DNA of 64,000 nucleotides from Acinetobacter lwoffii (GTDB lineage Bacteria; Pseudomonadota; Gammaproteobacteria; Pseudomonadales; Moraxellaceae): contig NZ_CP077369.1 of NCBI RefSeq assembly GCF_019048525.1, forward strand, positions 1 through 64,000. The letters are read 5' to 3'. Position numbers and translations under genes: made by a program. Below the pieces are notes generated by a model. It saw nothing but the letters and a program-made list of their open reading frames with translations. It ran no database searches and was not told the DNA's origin. Below are positions 45,677-53,831 of this stretch, piece after piece (the stretch's first letter is position 1; the number at the start of each line of letters is the position of its first letter).

Positions 45677-45951
45677 AGGTTACTCCAAAAATGTAGATCG
45701 ACATCTGAATCGCTTAGTTTAACGGGGTTTTAGGCGAAGGTTAAGCACTGTATTGGAGAAGATGAAACAGATATCTTCAATTTCCAACCATTTTACTCGG
45801 TTTTGTGAAATATTTTATGGAATCTTGGTGAATAGAAATAATGAAAGAAAAGAGAGATGGACTATTTTGATGTAATAAATTTTTTTTATTTATCTCGAGC
45901 GTGTTAAGCCACTTTAACCTTCTGTGATTAAAGTGGCTTAACGATCACAGA
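45677..45951. other. AT-rich spacer with a 14-bp stem-loop
   Basis: No gene is visible. The stretch contains the apbC upstream region and a perfect inverted repeat at 45904-45941 located just after the hydrophilin-like gene. Confidence 0.5.
45904..45941. repeat. Perfect 14-bp inverted repeat downstream of the hydrophilin-like gene
   Basis: Arms TTAAGCCACTTTAA and its exact complement enclose a ten-base loop, 11 bases after the stop codon at 45952. In the direction of transcription no T tract follows directly, so it is an atypical terminator or an mRNA 3'-end stabiliser. Confidence 0.65.
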
Positions 45952-46749
45952 CTATTTATGATTTTTATTGTTTTCAGATTTGTCCTGTTGATCCTTGGTA
46001 TTTTTATCCTGATCTTGTTTCGATTCATCCTTTTTAGACTGAGAGTTGCTTTCTGAATCTGTATCTTTGGCATCTTGCTGCTGATCAGAATCACCTTCCT
46101 TCGATTGATTATCTTTCATTTTATTCATCGTATCAGTTGCCATCTGTTTCAGCTCAGCGAACTTAACCGAGGCTTCGCTGAATAAGTCTGTGATTTTCTG
46201 TCTGGTATCTTCAAACTTATGCATGGCTTCATCTTTTAAATTTGCCATACCTGCCTGCTGATCGGTCTGACCATCTTTAGCATTTTGTTTATCTGACTTG
46301 TTAGATGACTTATCTTGAGAAGTATGATCCGCTTTGGCTTTTTTCGCATCATCCGAACCTTGCTCAGCATTTTGCTGGTTGTCAGATTTGCCATGTTTCA
46401 GCTCATTCAGAAGCTTTTCACCTTTTTGCAATAGCTCTTCACCAATCGCTATCGCTTTGGCTTTTAAGTCATCCATCTTAAAGCTTTCAGTTTTTTTATC
46501 AGACTGATTCTCTTGAGAACTGTCTTTTTGCGCTGATTGCTCAGCATTTTCCTCTTTACCGTTATGCTGGGTATCAGACTTCTGATCAGCATGGGTCTGG
46601 GCACTTTGCCCGTTCTTATGTTCCTGATTATGCTGTTTATCCAGCTCGTTTTGCTTTTGCTCTTTTGCAAGCTGATCATTCAATTCGCGTGCATGTTGTT
46701 CTTTATCTTGATTTTGCTTCGACGTATTGTTTTGGTTCTGCTGAGTCAT
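45952..46749 (-). CDS. Hydrophilin-like, intrinsically disordered protein
   Basis: A 265-residue, extremely hydrophilic protein with runs rich in Gln, Asn, Lys, Asp and Ser. It has no Cys, Trp, Tyr or Pro. Two short amphipathic helical islands stand out at about 90-118 and 168-213; the second has the DKAxxxF-like spacing of LEA/apolipophorin-type helices. No signal peptide or membrane helix is present, so it is cytoplasmic. A very strong GGAGGG site precedes the ATG. Such proteins protect cells during drying; Acinetobacter hydrophilins DtpA/DtpB are known examples, but identity with either is not claimed. The biased composition limits homology arguments. Confidence 0.75.
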   Translation of the reverse strand: MTQQNQNNTSKQNQDKEQHARELNDQLAKEQKQNELDKQHNQEHKNGQSAQTHADQKSDTQHNGKEENAEQSAQKDSSQENQSDKKTESFKMDDLKAKAIAIGEELLQKGEKLLNELKHGKSDNQQNAEQGSDDAKKAKADHTSQDKSSNKSDKQNAKDGQTDQQAGMANLKDEAMHKFEDTRQKITDLFSEASVKFAELKQMATDTMNKMKDNQSKEGDSDQQQDAKDTDSESNSQSKKDESKQDQDKNTKDQQDKSENNKNHK

Positions 46750-47062
46750 GAGGTACCCTCCTTAGGCATATCATATAAACAATCAGCCATTTTTTTAGCA
46801 CAAAGCATCACGCGAATCGGGCGAAGTAAGCAAACTGCAACAAAGCCTGTACAAGTTGTTGCTATTGTTTGCAGGATGTAGCATGAGCTGAGTCAAATCT
46901 GTATTGAAAAGCTATATGCTAAAGATGATGCAGGCTTTTGTATTCGGGCTGTCCAAGTCCATCTATTCGCAGGGTTTCAGCAAAGCATTTCTTTGTAATC
47001 CCCTCGGCATCATGTAAAATTATGGCCCATTGCATAATGAATACGAATGAGAGAGTGAATCC
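46750..47062. other. Divergent promoter region between hydrophilin-like gene and metG
   Basis: About 310 bases without a gene; it must hold the promoters of both divergent genes. A CATAAT close to 47034 could be the metG -10 element. Nothing else stands out. Confidence 0.45.
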
Positions 47063-49123
47063 GTGCGTAAAATTTTAGTCACCAATGCCCTTCCTTACGC
47101 CAATGGCCCGATTCATATGGGTCACTTACTTGGCTATATCCAAGCAGATATTTGGGTACGTGCCATGCGTGCGATGGGTCATGATGTGACTTATGTCTGT
47201 GCGGATGATGCTCACGGAACCGCGATCATGCTACGTGCCGAAGCGAATGGCATTTCACCTGAAGCGCAAATTGCCAATGTGCAAAAAGAACACATTCGTG
47301 ACTTTGACGGTTTCGGTGTGCATTTCGATCATTATGATTCTACACATAGCGATACCAACCGTGCCCGTGCATCTGAAATCTATGTGAAAAACCGTGATGC
47401 TGGCAATATTGCAGTTCGCCCGGTGACCCAGCTTTTTGATCCTGAAAAAGGCATGTTTCTGTCAGACCGTTTCATTAAAGGCACCTGTCCGAAATGTAAA
47501 GCGGAAGATCAGTACGGCGACTCATGTGAAGTCTGCGGTGCAACTTATAATGCGACAGAATTGTTGAATCCGCATTCCACTTTAAGTGGCGCAACTCCAG
47601 TCGAAAAATCATCTGATCATTACTTCTTTAAATTGCCAAATTTTGGTGAATACCTGCAAAAATGGACTCGTGATGAAGGTCGCTTGCCGGTATCGATTGC
47701 CAACAAGCTGGACGAATGGTTTGAAAATGGCTTGAACGACTGGGACATCTCACGTGATGCGCCATACTTCGGTTTTGAAATTCCAGATGCGCCAAACAAA
47801 TATTTCTATGTTTGGGTCGATGCACCGATTGGTTATATGTCGAGCTTTGAAAACTACATCAAAGCCAAACGCCCTGAATTGAATTTTGACGACTACTGGA
47901 AAAAAGATTCTGAAAATGAGGTGTATCACTTCATTGGTAAAGACATCGTGTATTTCCACGCCCTGTTCTGGCCGGCAATGCTTGAAGGTGCAAACTACCG
48001 TACGCCATCAGGTTTATTTGTGAATGGTTTCTTGACTGTAAATGGCCAAAAGATGTCAAAATCTCGCGGCACCTTTATTAAAGCTGAAACCTATTTAGAG
48101 CATTTAAATCCTGAATATTTACGCTACTATTTCGCATCGAAACTTTCTGACAAAGTTGAAGATTCTGACCTGAACCTTGATGATTTCGTTCAGAAAGTAA
48201 ATTCAGATTTGGTCGGTAAAGTCGTGAATATTGCCAGCCGTTGTGCGAAATTCATCAACACCAAATTTGATAACAAGTTAAGCACGATATGCGCTGAACC
48301 TGAATTGGTACAAAGCTTTATTGATGCTGGGAGTTCAATTGCTCAGGCTTATGAAGCACGTGAATTCTCGGCGGCGATTCGTGAAATCATGGCGCTTGCA
48401 GACAAAGCCAACCAGTACATCGACGAGAAAAAGCCTTGGGCACTTGCGAAGCAAGATGGTCAGGAACAACAGGTCCATGATGTATGTTCTGTAGGTATTA
48501 ATTTATTCCGCCAATTGGCAGTTTACTTAGCTCCTGTATTGCCAACTTTGGCTCAACAGGTTCAAGATTTCTTGCAACTTGAAAGCTTCGATTTTGCTTC
48601 TCGCGAAACCATTCTAGTGGGTCATGAAATTGCATTGTTCCAACCGTTGATGCAACGTGTAGATCCAAAAGCTGTTGCTGCCATGGTGGATGCATCTAAA
48701 GATTCTTTAGCTGCTCCTGCTGCTGAACCAGCAAAAGCTGAGAAGAAAAAAGAGAAGAAGATTGAAAAGAAAGCTGAACCTAAAGTCGGTGAAGCTGAAA
48801 TCATTAATATTGATGATTTTATGAAAGTTGACCTGCGTGTGGCTGAAGTTTTGGAAGCGGCTACGGTTGAAGGTTCTGACAAACTGCTTCAACTCACTTT
48901 AAACGTTGGTGAAGCTGAGCCACGTAATGTGTTCAGTGGTATTCGTGAGTTTTACCAACCTGAAGACTTAAAAGGTAAACTGGTGGTGATGGTGGCAAAC
49001 CTTGCGCCACGTAAAATGCGTTTTGGGATCTCTAACGGTATGGTGCTAGCTGCGGGTAATGGCGACGGTGTTTGGGTGATTTCACCTGAATCTGGTGCTA
49101 AACCGGGTGATAAAGTGTCTTAA
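47063..49123 (+). CDS. metG: Methionyl-tRNA synthetase MetG
   Basis: A 686-residue class I synthetase of the MetG1 type. The HIGH motif is present as HMGH at 17-20, the zinc knuckle as [18 protein letters not shown] around 140-157, and KMSKS near 331-335. A Lys/Glu/Ala-rich linker (about 553-575) joins a C-terminal OB-fold tRNA-binding domain ([13 protein letters not shown] to the end), which also dimerises the enzyme. Translation starts at GTG (47063) giving the canonical [15 protein letters not shown]. It ends at a terminator. Confidence 0.97.
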   Translation: MRKILVTNALPYANGPIHMGHLLGYIQADIWVRAMRAMGHDVTYVCADDAHGTAIMLRAEANGISPEAQIANVQKEHIRDFDGFGVHFDHYDSTHSDTNRARASEIYVKNRDAGNIAVRPVTQLFDPEKGMFLSDRFIKGTCPKCKAEDQYGDSCEVCGATYNATELLNPHSTLSGATPVEKSSDHYFFKLPNFGEYLQKWTRDEGRLPVSIANKLDEWFENGLNDWDISRDAPYFGFEIPDAPNKYFYVWVDAPIGYMSSFENYIKAKRPELNFDDYWKKDSENEVYHFIGKDIVYFHALFWPAMLEGANYRTPSGLFVNGFLTVNGQKMSKSRGTFIKAETYLEHLNPEYLRYYFASKLSDKVEDSDLNLDDFVQKVNSDLVGKVVNIASRCAKFINTKFDNKLSTICAEPELVQSFIDAGSSIAQAYEAREFSAAIREIMALADKANQYIDEKKPWALAKQDGQEQQVHDVCSVGINLFRQLAVYLAPVLPTLAQQVQDFLQLESFDFASRETILVGHEIALFQPLMQRVDPKAVAAMVDASKDSLAAPAAEPAKAEKKKEKKIEKKAEPKVGEAEIINIDDFMKVDLRVAEVLEAATVEGSDKLLQLTLNVGEAEPRNVFSGIREFYQPEDLKGKLVVMVANLAPRKMRFGISNGMVLAAGNGDGVWVISPESGAKPGDKVS

Positions 49124-49142
49124 GTTTAGGTTTTGAGAAAAG

Positions 49143-49174
49143 AAAAGCCTCTACGTATGTAGGGGCTTTTTTAT
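49143..49174 (+). terminator. Terminator after metG
   Basis: Hairpin with arms AAAAGCCTCTAC and GTAGGGGCTTTT, four-base loop, T tract. Confidence 0.85.
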
Positions 49175-49265
49175 ATCATCAGTTAAATTTACTTTCTTGA
49201 TTTTTAATATTTTCAATATAAAATCAATGCGCTTTTTTATTCTTTTATAATTATTCGGGGTAAGC

Positions 49266-49622
49266 ATGAAAAAATTATTAGTTTCAGTTCTAGCGATGTC
49301 TACAATTGCATTTACAGGTTGTTCGGTACGTATGGCTGACATGACAGTTGCATCTACTAAAAACTACAACCTAAACTCAAACCAGTTTGTGAAAGGTGAA
49401 CGTATTAAAGGTGAAGATAAAGTTCCTGTGATTTTATTCCCACTTGGTATTCCTAACTTCAAAACAGCAGTAGATCGCGCAATTGAAAAAGACCGTTGTG
49501 CTGTTGCACTTTCTGATGTGGTAATTACTCAGCTTAATCAAGCATTTATTATTGGCCAGATTGGCTATCGTGTAGAAGGCACTCAAGTGATTGACCGTTC
49601 TCAGCCTGAATGTGCTAAATAA
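49266..49622 (+). CDS. Small lipoprotein of unknown function
   Basis: A 118-residue lipoprotein. The signal peptide ends in lipobox FTGC (Cys19). The mature part has the pattern MTVASTKNYNLNSN, then KGEDKVPVILFPLGIPNFKTAVDRAIEK and ends in SQPECAK. The TVASTKN and FPLGxP pattern recurs in several bacterial lipoproteins of unknown role. GGGG seven bases upstream of the ATG is the ribosome binding site. It is flanked by terminators on both sides, so it is monocistronic. Confidence 0.8.
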   Translation: MKKLLVSVLAMSTIAFTGCSVRMADMTVASTKNYNLNSNQFVKGERIKGEDKVPVILFPLGIPNFKTAVDRAIEKDRCAVALSDVVITQLNQAFIIGQIGYRVEGTQVIDRSQPECAK

Positions 49623-49633
49623 GTTATAAATAT

Positions 49634-49663
49634 AAAAAAGCCTCTATCTCTAGAGGCTTTTTT
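49634..49663 (+). terminator. Terminator after the small lipoprotein gene
   Basis: Arms AAAAAAGCCTCTA and TAGAGGCTTTTTT with loop TCTC. The stem is nearly the same as those at 49143 and 52686. Confidence 0.9.
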
Positions 49664-49676
49664 ATTGCTGGGTCAC

Positions 49677-49826
49677 TTAGCCTTGCAACACAAATTCCCA
49701 AATCACATAGCCCAGTCCAAAGCCCAGTAGTGAATATAAGGTAATAATGAAAAATACAAAGCTGGCATTGTTTTTTCTTTTCCAAAAACTCATCGCGACA
49801 CCCAAAGCTTGTTCGTAATACCCCAT
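49677..49826 (-). CDS. Small membrane protein (49 aa)
   Basis: A 49-codon frame starting at ATG 49826. It begins MGYYEQALGVAMSFWKRK and continues into one long hydrophobic helix (VFFIITLYSLLGFGLGYVIW) ending EFVLQG. This basic-then-hydrophobic layout is that of a single-pass inner membrane protein. The ribosome binding site is weak and an internal ATG (49793) is possible. It converges on the lipoprotein gene's terminator. I do not recognise a family. Confidence 0.55.
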   Translation of the reverse strand: MGYYEQALGVAMSFWKRKNNASFVFFIITLYSLLGFGLGYVIWEFVLQG

Positions 49827-50061
49827 GTTAACGAGCTTTTCATAAAAAGTGAAATGTATCTAAGCATTTTATTTATAATAATATTTTCATCAAAAATAAA
49901 TTCTTTACTTTCAAAAAATCAATATACAGATTCAGACTGATTTTTTAGTACAGATGCCAAATCGGCATTGCTATTTAAAAAAATGGTAAATATATTCATA
50001 TTCTTTTTTGCTGGCATCCGTGCTAATACATAGAATTGACTTTAATTACATAAGAATAGCC

Positions 50062-51042
50062 ATGAAATACTTCACATCTTCTCTCGTCATGTCACTGCTT
50101 GCTTTAGGTTCAATGACGGGTATCTCTCAAACACATGCACAAACCGTTTCTAGCACCCAACAACAAAAACAGGTTCCGGGGTATTATCAGTATAACTTCG
50201 GAGATTACCAGATTACTGCCCTGCTAGATGGCACCAATTATCTGTCCAAAGCCTTATTTAAAGATATTCCAGCAGCCCAAGCCGATCAGATCTTGAAAAA
50301 ATACTACGTCGATCAGGCCAAAGGCATCCAGACATCCGTGAATGCCTTTCTGGTCAATACAGCCAAAGAACTGGTTCTGGTCGATAGCGGAACTTCAAGC
50401 TGTAATGGTCCACACCTAGGTTCAGTGTATTCCAATTTACAGGCTTCAGGGCATAAACCTGAACAGGTCAATGCCATCCTGCTCACGCATTTGCATCCTG
50501 ACCATGTATGCGGCATCAGCAATAATGGCGTGGCCAATTTTCCCAATGCCAATATTTATGTGTCTCAAACTGAACTGGATTTCTGGATGAATTCTAAAAC
50601 AGCAGACAAATTACCAAAAGCCAAGCAGGCAGGTTTTTTGGGCACAGTCGATAAAATCAAGAAAGCCATTGCCCCCTATCAGGTCAAGAATCAGCTCAAA
50701 ACCTTTAAAACTGGCGATAAAATCCATGCTTTCGATGTCATCAGTTCGGCTGGACATACACCGGGGCATTTTGGTTTTAGCTTAAAATCACAAGGTCAGC
50801 AGATGGTGTTTATTGGAGATATTGTGCATTCACATACGCTGCAGTTTGATCGCCCACAGACCGGCGTTGACTTTGATGTCGATCCGAAAAAGGCGATCGA
50901 AACCCGCTTAAAATATTTTGCTGAATATGCGAAAAATGGTCAGACGGTAGCAGCACCACATTTGCCATTTCCGGGGATTGGACATATTTATTCTAAAGAC
51001 AATAAAAGCTATCAATGGATTCCGGTACATTTTAAAGATTAA
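50062..51042 (+). CDS. Secreted MBL-fold metallo-hydrolase
   Basis: A 326-residue metallo-beta-lactamase-fold enzyme with signal peptide ending THAQ (about 27). The metal motif HLHPDHVCG gives His143, His145, Asp147 and His148. Further ligands lie in SSAGHTPGHFGF and FIGDIVHSH. The long upstream frame from 50008 lacks a signal sequence start; ATG 50062 (MKYFTSSLV) restores one. The fold covers lactonases, sulfatases and lactamases, so the substrate is open. This family of periplasmic MBL proteins is not known for carbapenem hydrolysis. Preceded by a striking inverted repeat. Confidence 0.88.
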   Translation: MKYFTSSLVMSLLALGSMTGISQTHAQTVSSTQQQKQVPGYYQYNFGDYQITALLDGTNYLSKALFKDIPAAQADQILKKYYVDQAKGIQTSVNAFLVNTAKELVLVDSGTSSCNGPHLGSVYSNLQASGHKPEQVNAILLTHLHPDHVCGISNNGVANFPNANIYVSQTELDFWMNSKTADKLPKAKQAGFLGTVDKIKKAIAPYQVKNQLKTFKTGDKIHAFDVISSAGHTPGHFGFSLKSQGQQMVFIGDIVHSHTLQFDRPQTGVDFDVDPKKAIETRLKYFAEYAKNGQTVAAPHLPFPGIGHIYSKDNKSYQWIPVHFKD

Positions 51043-51072
51043 TTGAATACTTCAATAATTTTATCTAAGCAT

Positions 51073-51100
51073 GAAACCCTAATTTTTTAGGGTTTCATTT
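51073..51100 (+). terminator. Terminator after the MBL-fold gene
   Basis: Arms GAAACCCTAA and TTAGGGTTTC with a four-base T loop, followed by a T-rich stretch. Confidence 0.8.
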
Positions 51101-51490
51101 ATTTTAAATATCCTTCAGCCAGATTCCCTATGACTTGGTAAATTTAAAACTTGAATGACGCTTTGAAATTTAAAAGCAATAGTTTCGTTTATTTTTAAAT
51201 TTTTTCTTAAAAATCTTTTACTTTTTACGTGCACCTTTAGCATGCTTTTTTAGCACCGTTTTTCTTACGATAAATATAAACACCTAAAAATATAATATAA
51301 ATCTGAATTTTATGAACTCTCGCCATGTCTTAGTTTGGTGCAAAAAAATAGTAACGTGCTTTATATCGAGTCTTATCAATTTCAAGAAATTCTTCATCAA
51401 AATTTCCCTTGCTTAGCCCTCTTCTACAATCAATTTGCCTCTATATACTGATTTTCTTTTGTGATCCCGCGCACTAAATTGGAACGCACC
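51101..51490. other. AT-rich spacer upstream of the ammonium transporter
   Basis: About 390 bases without a clear gene. On the minus strand a 29-codon frame at 51237-51326 looks coding-like but seems frame-shifted. The rest shows nothing beyond A/T runs and must include the amt promoter. Confidence 0.45.
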
Positions 51491-52678
51491 ATGCAAAATA
51501 TAGACTTATTATTTCTTCTTCTCGGTGCAGTTCTAGTGCTTGCCATGCATGCTGGATTTGCTTTTTTAGAGCTTGGAACAGTTCGACATAAAAACCAGGT
51601 CAATGCCCTAAGTAAAATTCTAACCGACTTTGCCATCTCCGCCATCGCCTATTTTTTAGTGGGCTACTATATTGCCTACGGTCAGCACTTTTTCCATGAT
51701 GCTGCAACCTTGTCTGCCGATCATGGCTACAATCTGATGCGCTGTTTTTTCCTGTTGACTTTTGCTGCAGCAATTCCAGCGATTATCTCTGGAGGGATTG
51801 CAGAGCGTGCCAAAATGCGTTCACAGGCTTTAGCGACATTATTTCTGGTTGCGCTGATCTATCTGTTTTTTGAGGGTATGATCTGGAATGGCAACCTTGG
51901 TTTTCAGGATTGGCTGACCCATGCATTTGGTGCAAGTTTTCATGATTTTGCCGGCTCAGTTGTCGTTCATGCAATGGGCGGCTGGATGGCACTTGCCGCA
52001 ATAATCCTACTTGGTGCGCGTCATGGCCGTTACAAAAATGATGGCCGGATCACCGCGCATCCTCCTTCATCAATTCCTTTTTTGGCTTTGGGTTCATGGA
52101 TTCTGATTGTGGGATGGTTCGGCTTCAATGTCATGAGCGCGCAGCGGCTGGATGCCATTTCTGGACTGGTCGCTATTAACTCTTTGATGGCCATGGTCGG
52201 TGGAACAATAGCAGCTAAAGTTGCGGGGAAAGATGACCCGGGCTTCCTGCATAATGGTCCCTTAGCAAGTCTGGTGGCAATTTGTGCCGGATCAGATGTG
52301 GTTCATCCTTTGGGTGCTTTTTTTATCGGGATCAGCGCTGGCATTATTTTTGTGAAACTTTTTACCTATACCCAAAATAAACTCAGAGTAGATGATGTAT
52401 TGGGAGTCTGGCCTTTACATGGCGTCTGTGGTGCTTTTGGCGGATTAGCTGTGGGTATTTTCGGTCAGCAATGGCTTGGAGGAATGGGAGGAGTGTCTTT
52501 AATTTCACAATTCCTAGGTACAGTGTTGGCGATTGTCATTGCTTTGGCGGGTGGTTTTTTAGTGTATGGCCTGCTTAAGGTTTTGATGGGTATTCGCCTG
52601 ACTGAGGAAGAAGAGTTCAATGGTGCAGACTTGTCGATTCATCGTATTTCTGCTAATTCGGAAGAAAATACTTTTTAA
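51491..52678 (+). CDS. amt: Ammonium transporter (Amt/MEP/Rh family)
   Basis: A 395-residue ammonium channel of the inner membrane with eleven expected helices. Conserved pore residues are visible: the FHDFAGSVVVH segment holds the essential Asp and the first pore His, and the second His is in WPLHGVCGAFGG near 304. The aromatic gate region FEGMIWN is present too. ATG 51491 (MQNIDLLF) fits the family start and has GGAA upstream; an earlier in-frame start at 51461 is less likely. There is no glnK gene beside it, unlike the usual glnK-amtB pair. Confidence 0.93.
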   Translation: MQNIDLLFLLLGAVLVLAMHAGFAFLELGTVRHKNQVNALSKILTDFAISAIAYFLVGYYIAYGQHFFHDAATLSADHGYNLMRCFFLLTFAAAIPAIISGGIAERAKMRSQALATLFLVALIYLFFEGMIWNGNLGFQDWLTHAFGASFHDFAGSVVVHAMGGWMALAAIILLGARHGRYKNDGRITAHPPSSIPFLALGSWILIVGWFGFNVMSAQRLDAISGLVAINSLMAMVGGTIAAKVAGKDDPGFLHNGPLASLVAICAGSDVVHPLGAFFIGISAGIIFVKLFTYTQNKLRVDDVLGVWPLHGVCGAFGGLAVGIFGQQWLGGMGGVSLISQFLGTVLAIVIALAGGFLVYGLLKVLMGIRLTEEEEFNGADLSIHRISANSEENTF

Positions 52679-52685
52679 TAGACAT

Positions 52686-52717
52686 AAAAAAAGCCTCTAC
52701 GACTAGGGGCTTTTTTT
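52686..52717 (+). terminator. Terminator after amt
   Basis: Arms AAAAAAGCCTCTA and TAGGGGCTTTTTT with loop CGAC and a T tract. It may also serve the converging LysE gene. Confidence 0.85.
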
Positions 52718-52747
52718 ATTTATAAGCAGAGCATCTAGATGAAGTAA

Positions 52748-53371
52748 TTACTTCATACCAAAAATTAATTTTAAGCCAAGTACCGTCATAACTGCGCCTG
52801 CTGCGCGGTCAAACAAAGCCTTAAACTTCAAATAAACACGACGTGGCTTTTCCGCAGATAATGCAACTGCGACTAGTGAACACCAGCCTGCATCAATAAA
52901 GAAACATAAGACAGGCAAAACAAAATAAAAATACGTTGGAATTTCTTTGGGCAATAACGCGGTAAAAATACTGGCCAGCACAATCGCAATTTTGGGATTG
53001 GACAACTGTGTGATTAAACCAGTGGTAAAAGCACGGCGTAAAGACATCTGTTTGCTAATGGTTGTATCCGCTTCGATCGGATCTTTGGCATGTTTAATGA
53101 TTTTAAACGCCAGCCAAAGTAAATATAAACCACCACAAATTTTTAAGGCCAGGTACGCTGAGGGTACAGCCAGTAAAAATGCCTGCAAACCGAGAACCGC
53201 CAGCAGACCAAAAATCGCTGCACCGAGACCAGTACCCAATGCAGTAAATAAACCATGTTTACGTGAAATGGCAATTGAATTTTTTGCCACATAAATAGAA
53301 GTTGGCCCGGGACTCATTGCGCCTAACATCAGGGCAAAAGCAATCGAACCTAAAATCCAGAATGATTCCAC
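52748..53371 (-). CDS. LysE family amino acid exporter (second copy)
   Basis: A 207-residue LysE/RhtB-type exporter. The family motif SPGPTS is at about 20-25, and six hydrophobic segments follow. Translation appears to begin at GTG (53371), because no in-frame ATG lies near a ribosome binding site. It shares the fold and length of the exporter at 43566-44159, but the sequences differ clearly. The substrate is unknown. Confidence 0.85.
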   Translation of the reverse strand: MESFWILGSIAFALMLGAMSPGPTSIYVAKNSIAISRKHGLFTALGTGLGAAIFGLLAVLGLQAFLLAVPSAYLALKICGGLYLLWLAFKIIKHAKDPIEADTTISKQMSLRRAFTTGLITQLSNPKIAIVLASIFTALLPKEIPTYFYFVLPVLCFFIDAGWCSLVAVALSAEKPRRVYLKFKALFDRAAGAVMTVLGLKLIFGMK

Positions 53372-53474
53372 GAGATAACCTGACTTAAAAATTGAAGGGC
53401 TATTTTAAGCAAAAACCTGACAATTTGCTGTAAAAATTTCTGGATTTGTCATGAATTTCAACTATAGCAATTAC

Positions 53475-53657
53475 TTAAGGTTTCAACTGATCCTGAGCAC
53501 TCAAATGCTTGTCTAGCAGTTGATAATCCTGCTCATGTACAGGTACGCCACCAATAATCATGGTGCGGGTTTCTGTTTTAGGTTTATTCATCGCATCATC
53601 ACAGCCCGACAGACTGAGCAGCATGCCGACCCACACAGCATAGGATAATATTTTCAT
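53475..53657 (-). CDS. Small lipoprotein of unknown function (60 aa)
   Basis: A 60-residue lipoprotein with signal MKILSYAVWVGMLLSLSGC (Cys19). A strong GGAGGG site precedes ATG 53657, and this decides against the longer frame from 53750. The mature chain DDAMNKPKTETRTMIIGGVPVHEQDY has no recognisable family. It stands between two converging or divergent neighbours. Confidence 0.75.
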   Translation of the reverse strand: MKILSYAVWVGMLLSLSGCDDAMNKPKTETRTMIIGGVPVHEQDYQLLDKHLSAQDQLKP

Positions 53658-53831
53658 TATTCTACCCTCCTCAGGGTTTCCTCTGTTTAGATTAGCATTG
53701 TTATTTAGATTATCAGCAGAATATTTGTGACAATCTACAACCAACTCCATAGCTCTCAGCGAATAATGGCTTATTGAAAAGCTCTGATTTTTAGCACTTC
53801 CGCTATAATGTTTTAATAACCTACTATCTTA

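Noticed and set aside
46537..46881. Hydrophobic plus-strand frame opposite the hydrophilin-like gene
   Set aside because: Reverse reading of Gln/Lys/Asp codons gives Leu/Phe-rich frames automatically; the minus-strand gene has the strong ribosome binding site.
50062..51042. Possibility of a carbapenemase
   Set aside because: The protein has the generic MBL metal motif HxHxDH but not the surroundings typical of B1-B3 beta-lactamases; a generic MBL hydrolase is the safe call.
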